Origin: Actinernus sp. WN-2022
Lineage: Eukaryota; Cnidaria; Anthozoa; Actiniaria; Actinernidae
DNA length: 64,000 nt
Assembly (NCBI GenBank): GCA_030867875.1
Contig: JAOWCC010001634.1
Coordinates: 39,389,403 to 39,453,402 of the forward strand
Direction: 5' to 3'
The position numbers and the translations under genes were made by a program. The notes beneath the pieces were generated by a model. The model saw only the letters and a list, made by a program, of their open reading frames with translations, did not search any database and was not told where the DNA came from. Below, piece by piece: positions 47,225 to 59,699 of this stretch; position 1 is the stretch's first letter; every line of letters starts with the position of its first letter.

Positions 47225-48460
47225 AATTTCTATAGCGCTTATACATTAATGTTAATTCTAAGCGCTTTACAATCTAAACAATTATCGAATGCTTAACCTA
47301 TACATTGTCAATAGAATAATATAGCTTATAATACTAATAACAAAAATAATAATCATAGCTAAAATTGATATAACGAGCTAAAAAAATATACACTAATCAT
47401 AGTTACAAATCATAAGCAATCTTAAAAGGTATGTTTTAAGCCTGGATTTGAAAGTATTAACATTCTCAGAAGATCTGATGTTTAGTGGAAGATCGTTCCA
47501 TAACTTGGGAGCATGCACAGAAAAAGTTCTGGTGTCCATAGTTCTTTAATTTAAAGGACATGCAATTTAGGCGCAAAACAGACTTAGATGAACGCGGTAG
47601 TCTTCTTGGTTTGTGCAATTCCAACAACTCTTGTAGGTAAACGGAGCTAAATTATGTAGGGTCTTGAAAGTAAGTAAATTAACCTTAGAAATTATCCTAT
47701 ATTGAATTGGTAACCAATGGAGCTTTCTGAGTGAAGGACTAATATGGTCATGTTTGCCTAAACATACAATAACCCGTGCAGCAGCGTTTTGTACGTATTG
47801 AAGCTTTGAAATTATATGCTGCGGAGCGAATGATAATGATCAAGTTTTGAGCTAACAAAAGCATGAATAAGGACCTTAATAAATATCTCCTGATTTTTGC
47901 GATGTTTTTCAAGTAGTAAAATGCTGATTTTACTATAGCATTTACTTGTTTAGACATGCATAATCATAGTACTGTCGAATATAACTCCGATGTTCCTGGC
48001 ATGGTCTGACGGATATACAGTGTCGTCTCCCAAGGTAAGGGAACGTAGTGGAGTGTATGAGTGGAATTTAGAATGCAGCAAAATAAGCTCACTTTTATCT
48101 TTATTCAACATAGGTTTATTAATAGTCACCCACTTATCGATATCAGCCAGGCGATCCTCAATGCGATGTTTGGCAGTGGCCAGTTCGTGATCATTATTGG
48201 AAGTGAAGGTGGTATACACCTGTATACCATCCGCATACAAATGAAATGATAAGCCATGCTTGCGTATGATATTTCCAAGCGGAGCAGTATACATCAGGTA
48301 AAGAAGCGGTCCCAAAACAGAAACTGTGGGACTCCACAACTTAGGGCACGCGAGGAAGAAGTAGAGCCATCAATCATAACAAACTGAGTCCTATTTGCCA
48401 GGTAATATCGAAACCAGGCAAGCGCTTTATTTTAGACCCTATAAAAGCATGAAGGTGCAT
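47190..48460 (-). pseudogene. Non-LTR retrotransposon fragment with (TAA)n tail
   Basis: On the minus strand, 48339-47950 encodes SVLGPLLYLMYTAPLGNIIR, HGLSFHLYADGIQVYTTF and LADIDKWVTINKPMLNKDKS, the reverse-transcriptase region of L2/CR1-like LINEs. The catalytic YADD is YADG here. The 3' end in this orientation reaches a TAA repeat at 47190-47222 next to agcgctttacaat/atagcgctt. The 5' part is missing and the active site is altered, so it is inactive. Confidence 0.8.
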
Positions 48461-50011
48461 GTATGTAGTATGACTATAAAGTGGCTAATCAAATGAGCTC
48501 ATTTGGGATTGTAATAACGATTGGAGAACACGTAAAGTAAAACTGGCTGTTTAACTCTTCTCATCAGGGGTCAAAAGTTAAACAGGGTTGTTTAATGGCC
48601 GAAAGATGAAAAATTTGACTATTTTATAATGAAATGAAGCACGAAATTAAGCAGTAGTTGAATTTAGGTACTGAACAACTATATGTTTCAAAACTCAAAG
48701 GCGCCATGAGTTGACCCTACATACCCGGTCTATGTTGTGTATCCATTCGTTATTGAATAGCACAGATAATTAAGTTAAAAGGGTATATTATATGGCGAGC
48801 GAAATAATTATCTTACCTAATTGCTCTGTGGAAGGTGGGGTGGGGGCAAATAGGAGACACGAACAGAAGACCAAGGCTGAAGTATAAAAGACCGCTTGCG
48901 AAAGGGCGCTGCACGAACGGATTGCGATGAGGTTTCCCAAAAATGATGCGGCTGAACGTGAAATAGCCAGTGAGTTGAGATAGTGGCTGCAAATCGATCG
49001 ATCATAACACGATACAAGTGCGGATGTGGGGACAGGCGACGATAGATGCTAGAAAGGTATGAAAACCGTGGCTGAGAGGCTCGATTAATAAGCGTTTGAG
49101 CAGTATTCAGTTTAACAAATAAAGAATCAAAGTCATGTTTAATAATTTTATCGACTAAACCGTATCAAGATAAGCGTGATAGGCATGGTATGTAATTTAC
49201 GCGTATTAAACTTTATATCCAAAGCACTATTTTGAATAAATTATGTTTAAATGAAGTGTTTAAAATTGTTTAACAAGGATTTATTTAAGAGGTATGATTA
49301 ACATTAGGACTTGTTTAAAATAGCATATCATCACAACATAATTATGCATAATTATGCATAATTAGCGTCCATTTTCGATGCTATCGAAATCCAGAGTTTT
49401 ATGGTAGTGGTTTTAATCTTTTCTACATCTCTGCCATCCTTCCAGCTATCGTCAAAAAAATCATACTAGGTTGAACCTATTGAGCCTCTTATTTAAGTGT
49501 TTTAAATTATTTGGTCATGCAAATTTTAGTTTTATTTCAGGTGGCCGTAGTTCTCTTCGAGGGTAGAAGCGGAATATTGAATATTGAATATCGTGGTTGA
49601 AAACTGAGGAATATTGAATATTTGCCTGAAAAATATACTGAATACGGAATATTTCAATAAAGCGCATGACCCTTTCGAAAATTAAAAAGAATAAGGAATA
49701 TCCAAAAAAAAATTAGTAGGGAATGGGAATATTTACCTCGGGAGAGCAGAGGAATACGGAATTTTTAGAGTGAAAATATTCCGCTTCTACCCCCGATTCT
49801 CTGATGGATGCCAGTATCGTTCGTCCTCAACAAAAGGAAACAATTGTCCGTTTATGTCCACGATTTCCACCTACAACACGGAGAAGCTATTCTGACCATT
49901 ACTCTTTATATGTAAAGATATATTAGCGCTTAATTCGAGTAACTACTATCTTTGAGCCGATTTGGGTTTTTGGACACCGGCTTACGTGACCACAATTTGC
50001 AACAAAACTCC
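48461..50011. other. Intergenic, mostly unassigned
   Basis: A small inverted-repeat element runs about 49556-49795 (ggtagaagcggaatatt against aatattccgcttctacc) with many gaatattgaatat copies. A cataattatg triple repeat is at 49338. No gene seen. Confidence 0.5.
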
Positions 50012-50905
50012 ACTTGAAGAACAGTTTCCTAAAATCATTTTCAGGGCTTTGGCGTTTAACTTGTGGAAATAGGTCTCTCTCTGGTTTCGAAAGGCAGAAT
50101 TCGGGCTTTTAGACAGCGATTTTGGCGAAATTTTCGGATTCACCGACGACGAAAATTTACCGTTTCGATTTGCCGGGTTGATCATTTGAAGTTTATACTC
50201 GCACGAAATTTGACAAACAAAGCCGCCGAGACTGCATGATAATAATTTCCTATTCAAGCGAGCTGTTATTCGTTCACTGTTCTCTCTTGAACTGGTTCTC
50301 TGGCACCAGCAACGAGATTGCCTGCTAGTCGATGATCTCTCTCTCTCTGCAGGGAAAAATAAAACCGAGGGGAGAAACCTCTCGTTTCATAATTATTAGT
50401 ATTCTCTGTTTATAGTACTGATGGCAGGGTTCGGTCTTCGGAAGCGACGGGTGAGCGGTAAATATTATAGTCAACAAAATATTATAGGCAACGAAACTCC
50501 GCTTGGCCATGGTCGACCCGAAAAGAATTGAGCAATTTCCTAAAATCATTTTGAGGGATTCGGCGTTTAACTTGTGGAAACAGGTCTCTCTCTAGTTTCG
50601 AAGGGCTTTCGCACAGTGATTTCGCCGAGATTTTCGGATTCACCGGATCGATCAAAGTTTATACTCGCACGAAATTTGACAACAGAGCCACCGTGATAAT
50701 AATTTCCCATTGAAACGAACTGTAATTCGTTCACTGTTCTCTCTTGAACTGGTTCTCTGCTACTGCCAGCAACGAGATTGCCTGCTAGCAGCTCTCTCTG
50801 CGAGTAAAAATAAAACCGAGGAGAGAAACCCCAGAGAAACCTCTCGCTTTCATAATTATTAGTATTACCCGGAGAGAGTGTTCTCTGTTTATAGCAGCGA
50901 CGGTT
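50012..50905. repeat. Two-copy direct duplication, offset about 508 bases
   Basis: cagtttcctaaaatcatttt at 50022 recurs at about 50529. It is followed in both by tggcgtttaacttgtgg / cggcgtttaacttgtgg, ggtctctctct, ttcggattcacc, actcgcacgaaatttgacaa, cactgttctctcttgaactg and agagaaacc-rich ends. The second copy is shorter. Confidence 0.85.
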
Positions 50906-51210
50906 GAGCAGTAAATGTTACAGTACAGCCAAGCACTACTGTATAACACTTTGTTGACTTCACATTCAACTTGTAAAGTACAGTTAGTTTCATCAAGGTC
51001 ATCCATGTTCAAATAAAAATTGTCACCAACATAAAGAATATGCTTAGTTTCGTGAGGTTCCCGCCGTGAACAAGGGGTCAAAATCCCGGATATAAACAAT
51101 AAAAAAAGCACGTTAAGCACTGTGGGTGAGACGGCCCCTTTATTTAAGGCACAAATGTGATCCAAATTAAAAATGATTTATTTTATTTTTTGAAACTGAT
51201 AAGAACCTTT

Positions 51211-51810
51211 TAAAGTGCCCCTACGATCAAATTTTGACATATCAATGTTTTTGCATATTCATAAAGTAGAGTTCATATATTATTACCAGTTCAAATTGTT
51301 TTTCGATACAACGACAGGAAGTCTTATTTTTTTAGCTCCGAATATTGAATCTACACGTCCGCCATTACTAGAAGCCGTGCCCTTTGTTCAGCTTTAAACA
51401 ATGGTTTATTCACCGGAAGTGATGTCATACACTTAACGCTCGCCTGCAGAACACAACGCCTGGAGGCATATTTCTACTAAAAACGTCTTCACGTACATAA
51501 GAAGAAAGTTATATTTATCTTTGCGAGGTTGGCTACTTTTTTATGCACGCTATTTCGCGCCACGAGGTTGTCGTGTTAAGTGTATGACATCACTTCCGGT
51601 GAATAAACCTTTGTTTAAAGCTGAACAAAGGGCACGGCTTCCAGCAATGGCGGACAGGATTTTACCGGTAAACTCTCCTAAAATTTGTGGTTTAACATGC
51701 CCATTTGGGAATATTTTTTACTATTTCGGATATTTCTAATACTGATTGACCTATAGACACTGAAAAAATGGCAAATCGAAATGGTAAATTTTCGTCGTAG
51801 TGGCACTTTA
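51211..51810. mobile_element. 600-base inverted-repeat element upstream of LSM3
   Basis: taaagtgcc at 51211 and ggcacttta at 51802 are inverted. The inner arms are stronger: gccgtgccctttgttcagct at 51378 against agctgaacaaagggcacggc at 51620, and caccggaagtgatgtcatac against gtatgacatcacttccggtg. The right end is 172 bases upstream of the LSM3 ATG. Confidence 0.8.
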
Positions 51811-51840
51811 AACAACAGCAAGTATGGTGGCAAGGTCATC

Positions 51841-51868
51841 CCCCCCCCCCCCCCCCCCAAAAAAAAAG
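51841..51868. repeat. Poly-C then poly-A tract
   Basis: About 18 C followed by 9 A, between the MITE and the LSM3 start. Confidence 0.9.
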
Positions 51869-51981
51869 AGAAAAAGAGATTCCGCTCATTTTGAAATGGA
51901 TTTCCTGTGATATACCATTGTGCGAAGGTACTGAGCCCGAGTCATCCAGCATGGCCTTCTGGGTACACTAGTTAATCCAAA

Positions 51982-52104
51982 ATGGCGGAGGAAGAACACG
52001 GGACGAACACAGTGGAAGAACCACTCGATTTGATTCGCCTCAGCTTAGACGAGAGGATATATGTCAAGATGAGAAACGATAGGGAGCTACGAGGAAGACT
52101 TCAT
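51982..52104 (+). CDS. LSM3: LSM3 exon 1
   Basis: ATG at 51982 and donor cttcat|gtaagt after 52104. Forty-one codons. The N-terminus [19 protein letters not shown] differs from human only before [11 protein letters not shown]. Confidence 0.98.
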
Positions 52105-55100
52105 GTAAGTATGAACTAAAAGTAACATATTTCAAGCCTGCTAGCTAACCAACTAATTCGTATGTCGTTTCAAACTCAGAGCACACGTGCCTACCGTTTG
52201 TGTTGTCTGTCATTAAGTGATTAACTGATTAAGTGGCAAGGTAAAGTCGATGTGAGTGTATAGGTTAGGAGATCATAACTGCTAATGCTTATAGTTAACT
52301 ATGGAAGCATTATTTTTCTACCAGTGGATGCACTTTTTTCGTCTCGAAGACTGTTTTCACTTTTCAGCATGCATGTTTGCATTTCATTACCCTGCTACAA
52401 TCCGACGCAAACCCTAATGAGAGAACTACATGTAGGGTGTAATTTGAAAAAAACACGAGGCATGAGAAAGTTGATGTTTTTGTCCCCCTCCCCTCCCCAC
52501 CTGTGCAATGTTGTGTTAAGACGCATAATTTTGCATTAAACCCACACCCAACCAACATTGTATTGGGGGGAGGGGGAAGTGAAAACAATGACCATTGATC
52601 ACCCTAAAATTATTACTCAGGCCAGCGTAGGCTGGGCCCGAGTCAAGTTTCGCAAGTGTTTATTTATTTTTTATTTTATTTTCTGTGTCGACCTTTCGCT
52701 CCGTCAACCAATCACATTGCATACTGTATATGTGGCCATCATGTCATATGACATGGCTCACAGCAAATATTTTTTCAGCCTTGAGTACATTGTAAATGAT
52801 GTGAAACGAGGATGGTCGGAGGAGTGAAGGCTTTGGTAAAAGTTAATAAAGGCAATGTTGCATTGTTGATATTGTTGAAATGCTCTTGTCATACGCACTG
52901 TGATCTGAGGAGGTCAAATGAGGGATTTTGATTGTTTGCAATGTTGGCTGTTTTACCACCAAGTCCTCTCCTGAAATACTTTTGAGATTATACAACTGGG
53001 ATGTCTTGACTAAACCAGTCAATCCAATACGAGCTTTACTAAGACTTCAACTCAAGAGTCGCAAAAGCTGGAAGTGAACAGTGATTGACCCTTGTCTTTG
53101 AACGCAAACGGAAATCAAAACTGGCGAGGTTGAAATTGTGTTTATATATACGCACACAAATCTTACTTGTCCCTATTTTAAAAATTTTAGTAAGTGTAAT
53201 GGTGATTGTAATTCGAACTGGAAATGAAATCGTCCGTAAATTGAACTGTATGCAACTTTATAGAGACCAAGAAGAAAAAGTTAAAATCGTCAAAACAATA
53301 TAAACAGAATTAACTCAGAAGATAGAATTGACCACGAATTATACCCATATATGAACATGTACAGAACTGGATATGACTTACAAACCTAGAATATAATATT
53401 ACATGTAAATTGAATTGGATCTGTCAAAAGAATAGCAGGATTTGTCGTGGAAATTAAGCCGTAACCATAAACCGAACTGTCATAAAACTAGAACTGGAGA
53501 ATACAAATTATGGCTCTGCCCACAATATCCTTCGCAGCCGTTTATATTTATGTTGTCACACAGTTTTTCGTTTGCCGACGATTAATAATACGAACGGGCT
53601 TCAAACTCCAGCTTTGTCTTATTTGAAATTACCTTGAAATTACTATACCGTTCAATTAATCTACCTTGATTTATCCTAAAGAAAGCTTTGATTTATACCC
53701 TCGAAGAAGGAAATGATTTTATTTTCTCTTGCCGTTAACAATAAGAAATTGACAATCTGAAATCTACAATGTATGTACAATGTTTACCATCTCGTTTTTC
53801 TCGGCCAATGGAAAGCAAGATACGGTGGCGCATGTAATCTTTTCGTGGGCAGAGGTTTCTCTCGATGGCAGGAAAGGGGTCGGGTGAAACTTCTCGAAAT
53901 GAGCGATAGTATTGGCCTGCCCAACAATAAAAAATACCCTAACCTTTAGAAAGTGCAGTACAAATAGTATTATGGGTGCAATCAGAATACAGGTCTTGAG
54001 AGGTTCTGTGCTACTTTAAGGAAAGGCAAAGAGATGATAAACCTCTGCTCGCATGGTAGTAGGGCCACACATTTCTCTGTGTATATTAGTTAGTGTTACC
54101 CTCTTTAAATAGTTATTTTCCAAGTGGTATACATGCATGAAATCAACGTACACAATATTTTATTAAACATTGGGGACTAGTCAAAAATTAGCAGGGGAGA
54201 TGGAGGGGGGGGGGTCGAGAATGAAATCAAAAAGTCTAATATAAATATAACCCTCCCTGGACAATGAGCATGAAATATTTTGACCCTTTCTCCCCTATAA
54301 CCACCCCTTTTTTTAGTTCCCCATGATTTATGACCCTCCATTTTTAGGGATTCAAAAACAATTTGACCCTCCATCTTCACCCCCTCCCCCTGCTAATTCT
54401 GACCAGTTCCTCATGAAACCCCCAATGTAATTATCAGTAAAACTTTCTAATTAGAAGGGATTGTGACCACCTTTGGGGGTTGTGAATTGGAAGAAGATGG
54501 AAAATAGCATTTACGAACAGGTTTTATTAATAACATGCACTACCGATCTCATACGAGTGCCTTTAAATATATGAATTAAGATTTGTTTGCCATCTAGTAC
54601 AACCATGTGATTGCATTCCTGCAAAAGTTTCATCCATTATAAATATCACAAGCATGAGTAGTGAATCAATTATCCTGTTTTCCTAGCACAAACCATGTAT
54701 TAACTAACCTATTTCTAGGTGGAGCCTCTTGTTTAAAAATGAAATGCGTCACATTGTTGTAATTTTATTATTAGTTTTGCATCGGATTGTAGCTAGCAGA
54801 CTGCAGAGCCTTCTTTTCTTTGGTTTTATTTATCTCCTTCCACTGAGAGTGAAGAAAAGAAGACTGCCATATTTCTGTTTGAATCACATTGAGCATGCAT
54901 TGTCAGTTGCTTGGAAACATTCTCCTTCCCAGTTTTAATTGGTCATATTAAAAACTTGTAACCTACGGTCTAAACTGCACATAAATGATTTTATGCATTT
55001 AAATGTTTAACAATTAAAACATCTACTTGCTTTCTAGGACATATACAATGCAGTACATCATAAAGCAGCCAGTAAACAGGACTTAAAGTTCTTCATGTAT

Positions 55101-58100
55101 GGGTGGGCTTACATTTACTGTAGTTGATCACTTATAAGCTGCACCCCTAACTTTGACAACCTCGCTAACTCAAATTTGAAGTCTGAACATGTGGTATTTT
55201 CTTGGTGTAAAAAAACGAATTTGTAGGGTTCCCTGAAAGTACAAACTAAAGCAACACTTGGAAATTTTTAGAACAAAAATACTCACTAGGATGGCATTTA
55301 TAAACAGAAAAAAAATGCTCCGAATGTAATGTACGTAACAGTGGAATATGAAAGCACAAAGTTTTGAAAACCCTCAGCATAAGACCACTTAGAATAAAAA
55401 ATAAAATAAAGATGGAGGATATGGACAGGTTGAATCGCTCTAAAACAATGCTTGCAAATATATTAATGTGGACAGGACCTGAATCGTGTCATGTACATAT
55501 TGTTTACATGGGAACTTCTTTAGGGTTAGGTTTACAAATGTTTGTTTATAATAATTATAATACACTGTAATAGGGTTTGGGTTAGGTTAGGTCATATCAT
55601 GCGAATCAAGAGTATCACATGTAAAATGTATCATGCAAATCAAACAGGGTATTCTGCAAGGGTTATTTGTTGAGAAGGGTATACATGTATATTCTGAAGT
55701 TACTCTACCTTTTGCATACATGTAGGTGAATATAGGAGGCAATTACCTGGAGCATCCATCTCCTATACTATATCTTTGAGTTAGTGTATTTATACCTTGC
55801 GCTATTTATATAAATGTTTCCTGTGAGTTCGGTTCTGCTAGCCAATCACAAGTACTTGTGTAATTTTAATTCAAATGATTAATGATGTTGCAACTACATG
55901 TATGCTGTTTGACCAAACCAGGGCTTCAAGTGGCCAGGGTAAAAAATATAGGGATAAATATAGGACATTTTTCAGGAAAATATAGGGCTAATATAGGGCA
56001 AAATGAAGAAATATAGGGAGATAATATAGACGAAGTTGGCGATGTTTTCCATCCATTAGCTGGATTTTAAACAACAACAAACACATGAACATATAAAAAA
56101 TAATGCAATGGCTCTCTATTTCTCGATGTCGATTTTCTTGCAGTGCCGTGAACGTTCTATTAAGCGCCCATGGCAAAATAGCCGGCATTTTTCATTTCTT
56201 ATTAACAAAAACAGTTAGAAGTACATGAAATATCCAATAATTGTATTCGTTTTTTAGTTAGTAGAAAAGAAATTATAGAAATATAGGAAATATAGGACAT
56301 TTTAGAAAATATAGGGAAATATAGGGAAATCTAAAAAATCTAGGAAATATAGGAAATATAGGGACACTTGAAGCCCTGCCAAACAAGAGAAGCTAACAAG
56401 GCATGTTTTGTCAACATGCCGCAATGACAGCAAACAACAAGAAGTGGAATCTAAATTATAAATAACCAGGTCTGGGAAAACGTTGCATCATGAATATAAT
56501 AATATGATGACAGATGGATGCTCCAGATCCGAATAATGGCCTCATCAGTGGTGGATACTGATATTTTTCACTTTTGACACCAACAGAGTAGTTACATGTA
56601 AATGTGTTGTCTCTCAAAAGGGTTTGTACATACAATGTATCAAACACCTGAAAATATGTTACATGGTTGCCATGGTGCTATTGCAAAAAAAGTCATTTCT
56701 AATTTCAATTGAACTACATGTAATAATAATATTGAAGGGCTGTGTGCATAAAGGGTGCGAGTGTCTCCTGATCACATTCTAAATTCTCCTTCATTTTCTT
56801 TGTTTTCTGAGGGAGAATTTAGAACGTGATCATGAGTCACATGCATGCCCTTTTTGCACACAGCCCTTTGATTTATTGTCATTTGCTTTGCAGGCATTTG
56901 ATCAGCATCTTAATATGATTCTAAGTGAAGTCGAGGAGACTATCACCACCGTAGAGATAGATGAAGAAACATTTGAAGAACTTTTTAGAGTGAGTACAGA
57001 TTATAGGTATTTATTGACTGAGTGGGAGGGCCAGACAGGAAAATATTTGGCTAGAGGTCATAAGTATGGCAGTCATAACGAGCGCAGTACAAAACTACTG
57101 AGAGCCAAATATTTTCCTATCCAGCCTGACCTAACTCAGTCAATAGGTTTTTTTGCCATATGACCACTTACCTAGTTTGTTTGAAGTGCAAGTAAAGCCA
57201 TAAAACAACATCGACTCTTTTTGCCCCAAATTCTATTTCTAATATACTTCAGTTGTCTAAATTAGTTTTCTTTGAGAGGCTGGAGCAGAAATTAAACTAG
57301 AATAAATGCTACCCGAATTGCGGGATTGATTAATCTCGTGATGTCTAGGGAGGGAGTTGATTCATCTTATGACATCACAGGATCCATGAAAAGTAACCAA
57401 AATCGGGATTAAATGCCAGAAATGTTACAAAATTTGCAAGATTAAGTAATGCCTTTTTGTGAGAAACAAACACAATAGTACAATATATATTTTTATTTTT
57501 TTGACATGATATTTGTACTCTAATAACAGCAAAACAACAAGCATAAAATTGAGCCAGGCCAGATAACTTTTTCCGGGCCATTCACATCAGACACATACAG
57601 CCCCATCACATGACGTTTGTAAATGGTTTTGAAAGGAAAGCGGTGTGGGCCATACAGGTCATGTGGTAATACAGTGGAACCCCGCTATCTCGAACTCCCT
57701 GCTATCTCCAACTAAAACTCATTTCCCTTGGTTTTGCCTCTGTTATTTCAGTTATTTACTATGGACTATCTCGAACTCGGCTATCTCGAACTGTTTGTGA
57801 TTTCCCTTGGCCCAAATCGACCCCAGCTATCTCAAACTCTAATTGCTAAAACGATTGACAAACAACACAACACTAAAAATAACAAATCACAGCTGTTATT
57901 GTGCAAATCTTTATCATTTAAATTACATTTTAACAGGAAATTAATGCGGGTTCAGTTCCGGTCACCATCAATACAACAATAACTGTTCAACACAGCAGGA
58001 CGTTAAAGGCTGAGCTTCGCATTGAGCACAGAACGATTGCATTCTCGCGATTCTTGTTGAGTTCTTTATTACTGCTTCTGTCTCTAGAAATTAAAAGAGC

Positions 58101-58702
58101 AAGTCTTTATGCATGTTGCTTGCCCAACTCTTCTTTCAAAATGTCCACAAATTCTGTCCACGAAACGTTAGTTTGCAGGGAACTTGATCCCTTCTCCATC
58201 CAAGATTTACAGCCTTGCCTTTAATAGTAGCAGTGCAAGAACTGCAGGGATCTGCTCTTGTGTACGTTTGAAATAACTGCTGTTATGATTAATTTGATAT
58301 CCGTGTTTATTTTAGAGACGAATTTCAGTGGGGTTTATTGTACTTCTGATGTAATTGTTTTTAATAGGAATTGTATTGAGTTAATAATAAATTTCTGATA
58401 TTTGACACTACCCCATACCCCGCTATCTCGAACCCCTGCTATCTTGAACTATTTTCCATTTCCCTTGAGAGTTCGAGATAGCGGGGTTCCACTGTACATA
58501 TTCTGACAGTACAGTCGCATCAGATGAGGTTATTTTTGTGTCCATCTGAAGGCTCTAAAAATACAACTTGTTACTTCTGAAACCAGAAACTAATTGTTTT
58601 TAATTCTGTCTCAAACAGACTTCTAAACGAAGTATTCCAATGCTGTTTGTGAGAGGAGATGGTGTTATTCTTGTATCGCCTCCATTACGAGTAGGGCTCT
58701 AG
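51982..58702 (+). CDS. LSM3: U6 snRNA-associated Sm-like protein LSm3 (3 exons, 100 aa)
   Basis: Exons 51982-52104, 56894-56989 and 58619-58702 join in phase 0 to 100 codons plus stop; animal LSm3 is about 102 residues. Known role: one subunit of the heteroheptameric LSm2-8 ring, which binds the U-tail of U6 snRNA in the nucleus, and of LSm1-7, which promotes mRNA decapping in the cytoplasm. Seen here: [20 protein letters not shown] and [20 protein letters not shown] (Sm1 motif with the Asp and Asn of the RNA-binding loop), then [18 protein letters not shown], and the Sm2 motif [20 protein letters not shown]. The match to LSm3 is near-identical over most of its length. The start ATG follows ccaaa in a good context. 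Candidate AATAAA signals are at 59324 and 59355. Confidence 0.98.
52105..54160. other. LSM3 intron 1, first part, unassigned
   Basis: AT-rich with no exon that fits. 53060-53510 repeats gaactg / aattgaactg-like phrases loosely. Nothing I can name. Confidence 0.5.
54167..54430. repeat. Inverted-repeat element (CATTGGGGGACT-type ends)
   Basis: attggggactagtcaaaaattagcagggg at the left is loosely inverted at the right (ccccctgctaattctgaccag, ccccaatg). The interior repeats tttgaccctcc / tatgaccctcc. Confidence 0.6.
54480..54650. repeat. Dispersed repeat (CACTACCGATCTCATACGA copy)
   Basis: gaaaatagcatttacgaaca, ggttttattaataaca, cactaccgatctcatac and catctagtacaaccatgtga follow the order seen at 28500-29015 but without the foldback insertion. 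Confidence 0.65.
55919..56378. mobile_element. 460-base MITE, CAGGGCTTCAAGTG ends, 6-bp target duplication
   Basis: cagggcttcaagtg at 55919-55932 is inverted as cacttgaagccctg at 56365-56378. It is flanked by ccaaac on both sides (55913-55918, 56379-56384). The interior is rich in aatatagggaaat. CAGGG-type ends resemble hAT elements, but the 6-base duplication is not the usual 8. Confidence 0.8.
56735..56869. repeat. Foldback repeat just upstream of LSM3 exon 2
   Basis: aagggctgtgtgcataaaggg pairs with ccctttttgcacacagccctt, and tgatcacattctaaattctcc pairs with ggagaatttagaacgtgatca. The right end is 24 bases from the exon 2 start. Confidence 0.85.
56894..56989 (+). CDS. LSM3: LSM3 exon 2
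   Basis: Acceptor tttgctttgcag ends at 56893 and donor tttaga|gtgagt begins at 56990. Thirty-two codons, [20 protein letters not shown] then [12 protein letters not shown]. The exon is bracketed by foldback repeats 24 bases before and 22 bases after. Confidence 0.98.
57012..57145. repeat. Foldback repeat just downstream of LSM3 exon 2
   Basis: tattgactgagt...caggaaaatatttggct at the left is inverted at 57103-57145 (agccaaatattttcctatcc...actcagtcaata). It starts 22 bases after the donor of exon 2. Confidence 0.85.
57672..58494. mobile_element. pogo/Tigger-like MITE with TA target duplication
   Basis: Ends cagtggaaccccgctatctc and its inverse gagatagcggggttccactg, flanked by ta on both sides (57670-57671, 58495-58496). 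CAGTGGAACC-type ends and TA duplication are known for pogo/Tigger mariner-related elements. Subterminal copies of ctatctcgaact occur inside each end. There is no transposase frame in the 823 bases. Confidence 0.85.
58619..58702 (+). CDS. LSM3: LSM3 exon 3
   Basis: Acceptor gtctcaaacag ends at 58618 and stop tag is at 58700-58702. Encodes [20 protein letters not shown] and PPLRVGL, the Sm2 motif. Confidence 0.98.
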   Translation, partial: TSKRSIPMLFVRGDGVILVSPPLRVGL

Positions 58703-59699
58703 GACTCAACTGGCACTCATGTGGAATTTCTTAACGTGCACAGTGGGTGTTGGCACATCGAACGAGAACATTTAACAAATGAACAAGGAAAGACTGATAA
58801 AAGCTCAGTATATGAGTAAACTTTCACTAACTTACAAATGTAGCTCACCAGTTTTGTGGTTAGCTAGTGTTTGTACATGTACATGCTACAGAAAAAAGGC
58901 TTTTTGAAAGAATCCATATACAAATGTACTGTACAGCATCCAGTGTTCTCATCAATATTTTGTAGCTTGAGATTTTCTTAGTTTTTCCAATTTGTGCCTT
59001 TAGGCTGCGCAGGCCCTCAAGTAAATTTTTAGTGCGCAATTTCTTAAAAAGTGAGCATGGTGCAGTCTAGTGAGAATACTATATCCAAATTGAGTAGCAT
59101 GGTCTTTACAGTCTACATAGATAGTTAACATGTCATGTAAATGCCACTTGTATATTTATTTATTTTTGTAATACTAGTTTCAATACTAACAATGTACATG
59201 TACAATCTAATTTTGTAATCTTCTGACCTCATTTGTGTTGTACTTATACTTGTCAATAATGTAACAGTTTTCAATATTATTATATAAATCTGCAAAGAAT
59301 GCACACAATATGCATTAGACCAAAATAAATCTGACATCATATTGGGGAAGTAACAATAAAATGGTTTCCCAGTTGCCAGCATCCTGCTGTGTTGTAAATC
59401 TATCAGAGCGAGTCCTTTTTGTGAAACGATGGTCATGTTTGTCTAACTTCCTTGCTAGTTTTTGCAGGGACTACATTGTTGTTATTGCGTTATTCTTGAG
59501 TTTGAGAGTAACCTTACTGACTCCCAAGAAATACAATAGCTTTTGGAATACCAGCTCTGCATGGCTTGCACATTTCTTAAAATACTGTACAGTATCACAG
59601 TGATTAGCCTGAGGAAATCAGATTCCTCTCTTCACTCCCTAGAGAGATTCAAGCTAAAGAATTCCATACCGGTGATATAAAACATGATTCAATTAATAA
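58703..59699. other. LSM3 3' UTR and intergenic spacer
   Basis: Contains the presumed LSM3 3' UTR, with AATAAA at 59324 and 59355. Otherwise no feature I can assign. Confidence 0.5.

Noticed and set aside
57000..57163. Extension of LSM3 exon 2 as a 95-codon frame
   Set aside because: The consensus donor at 56990 and exact continuation into exon 3 show that this part is intron with a foldback repeat.
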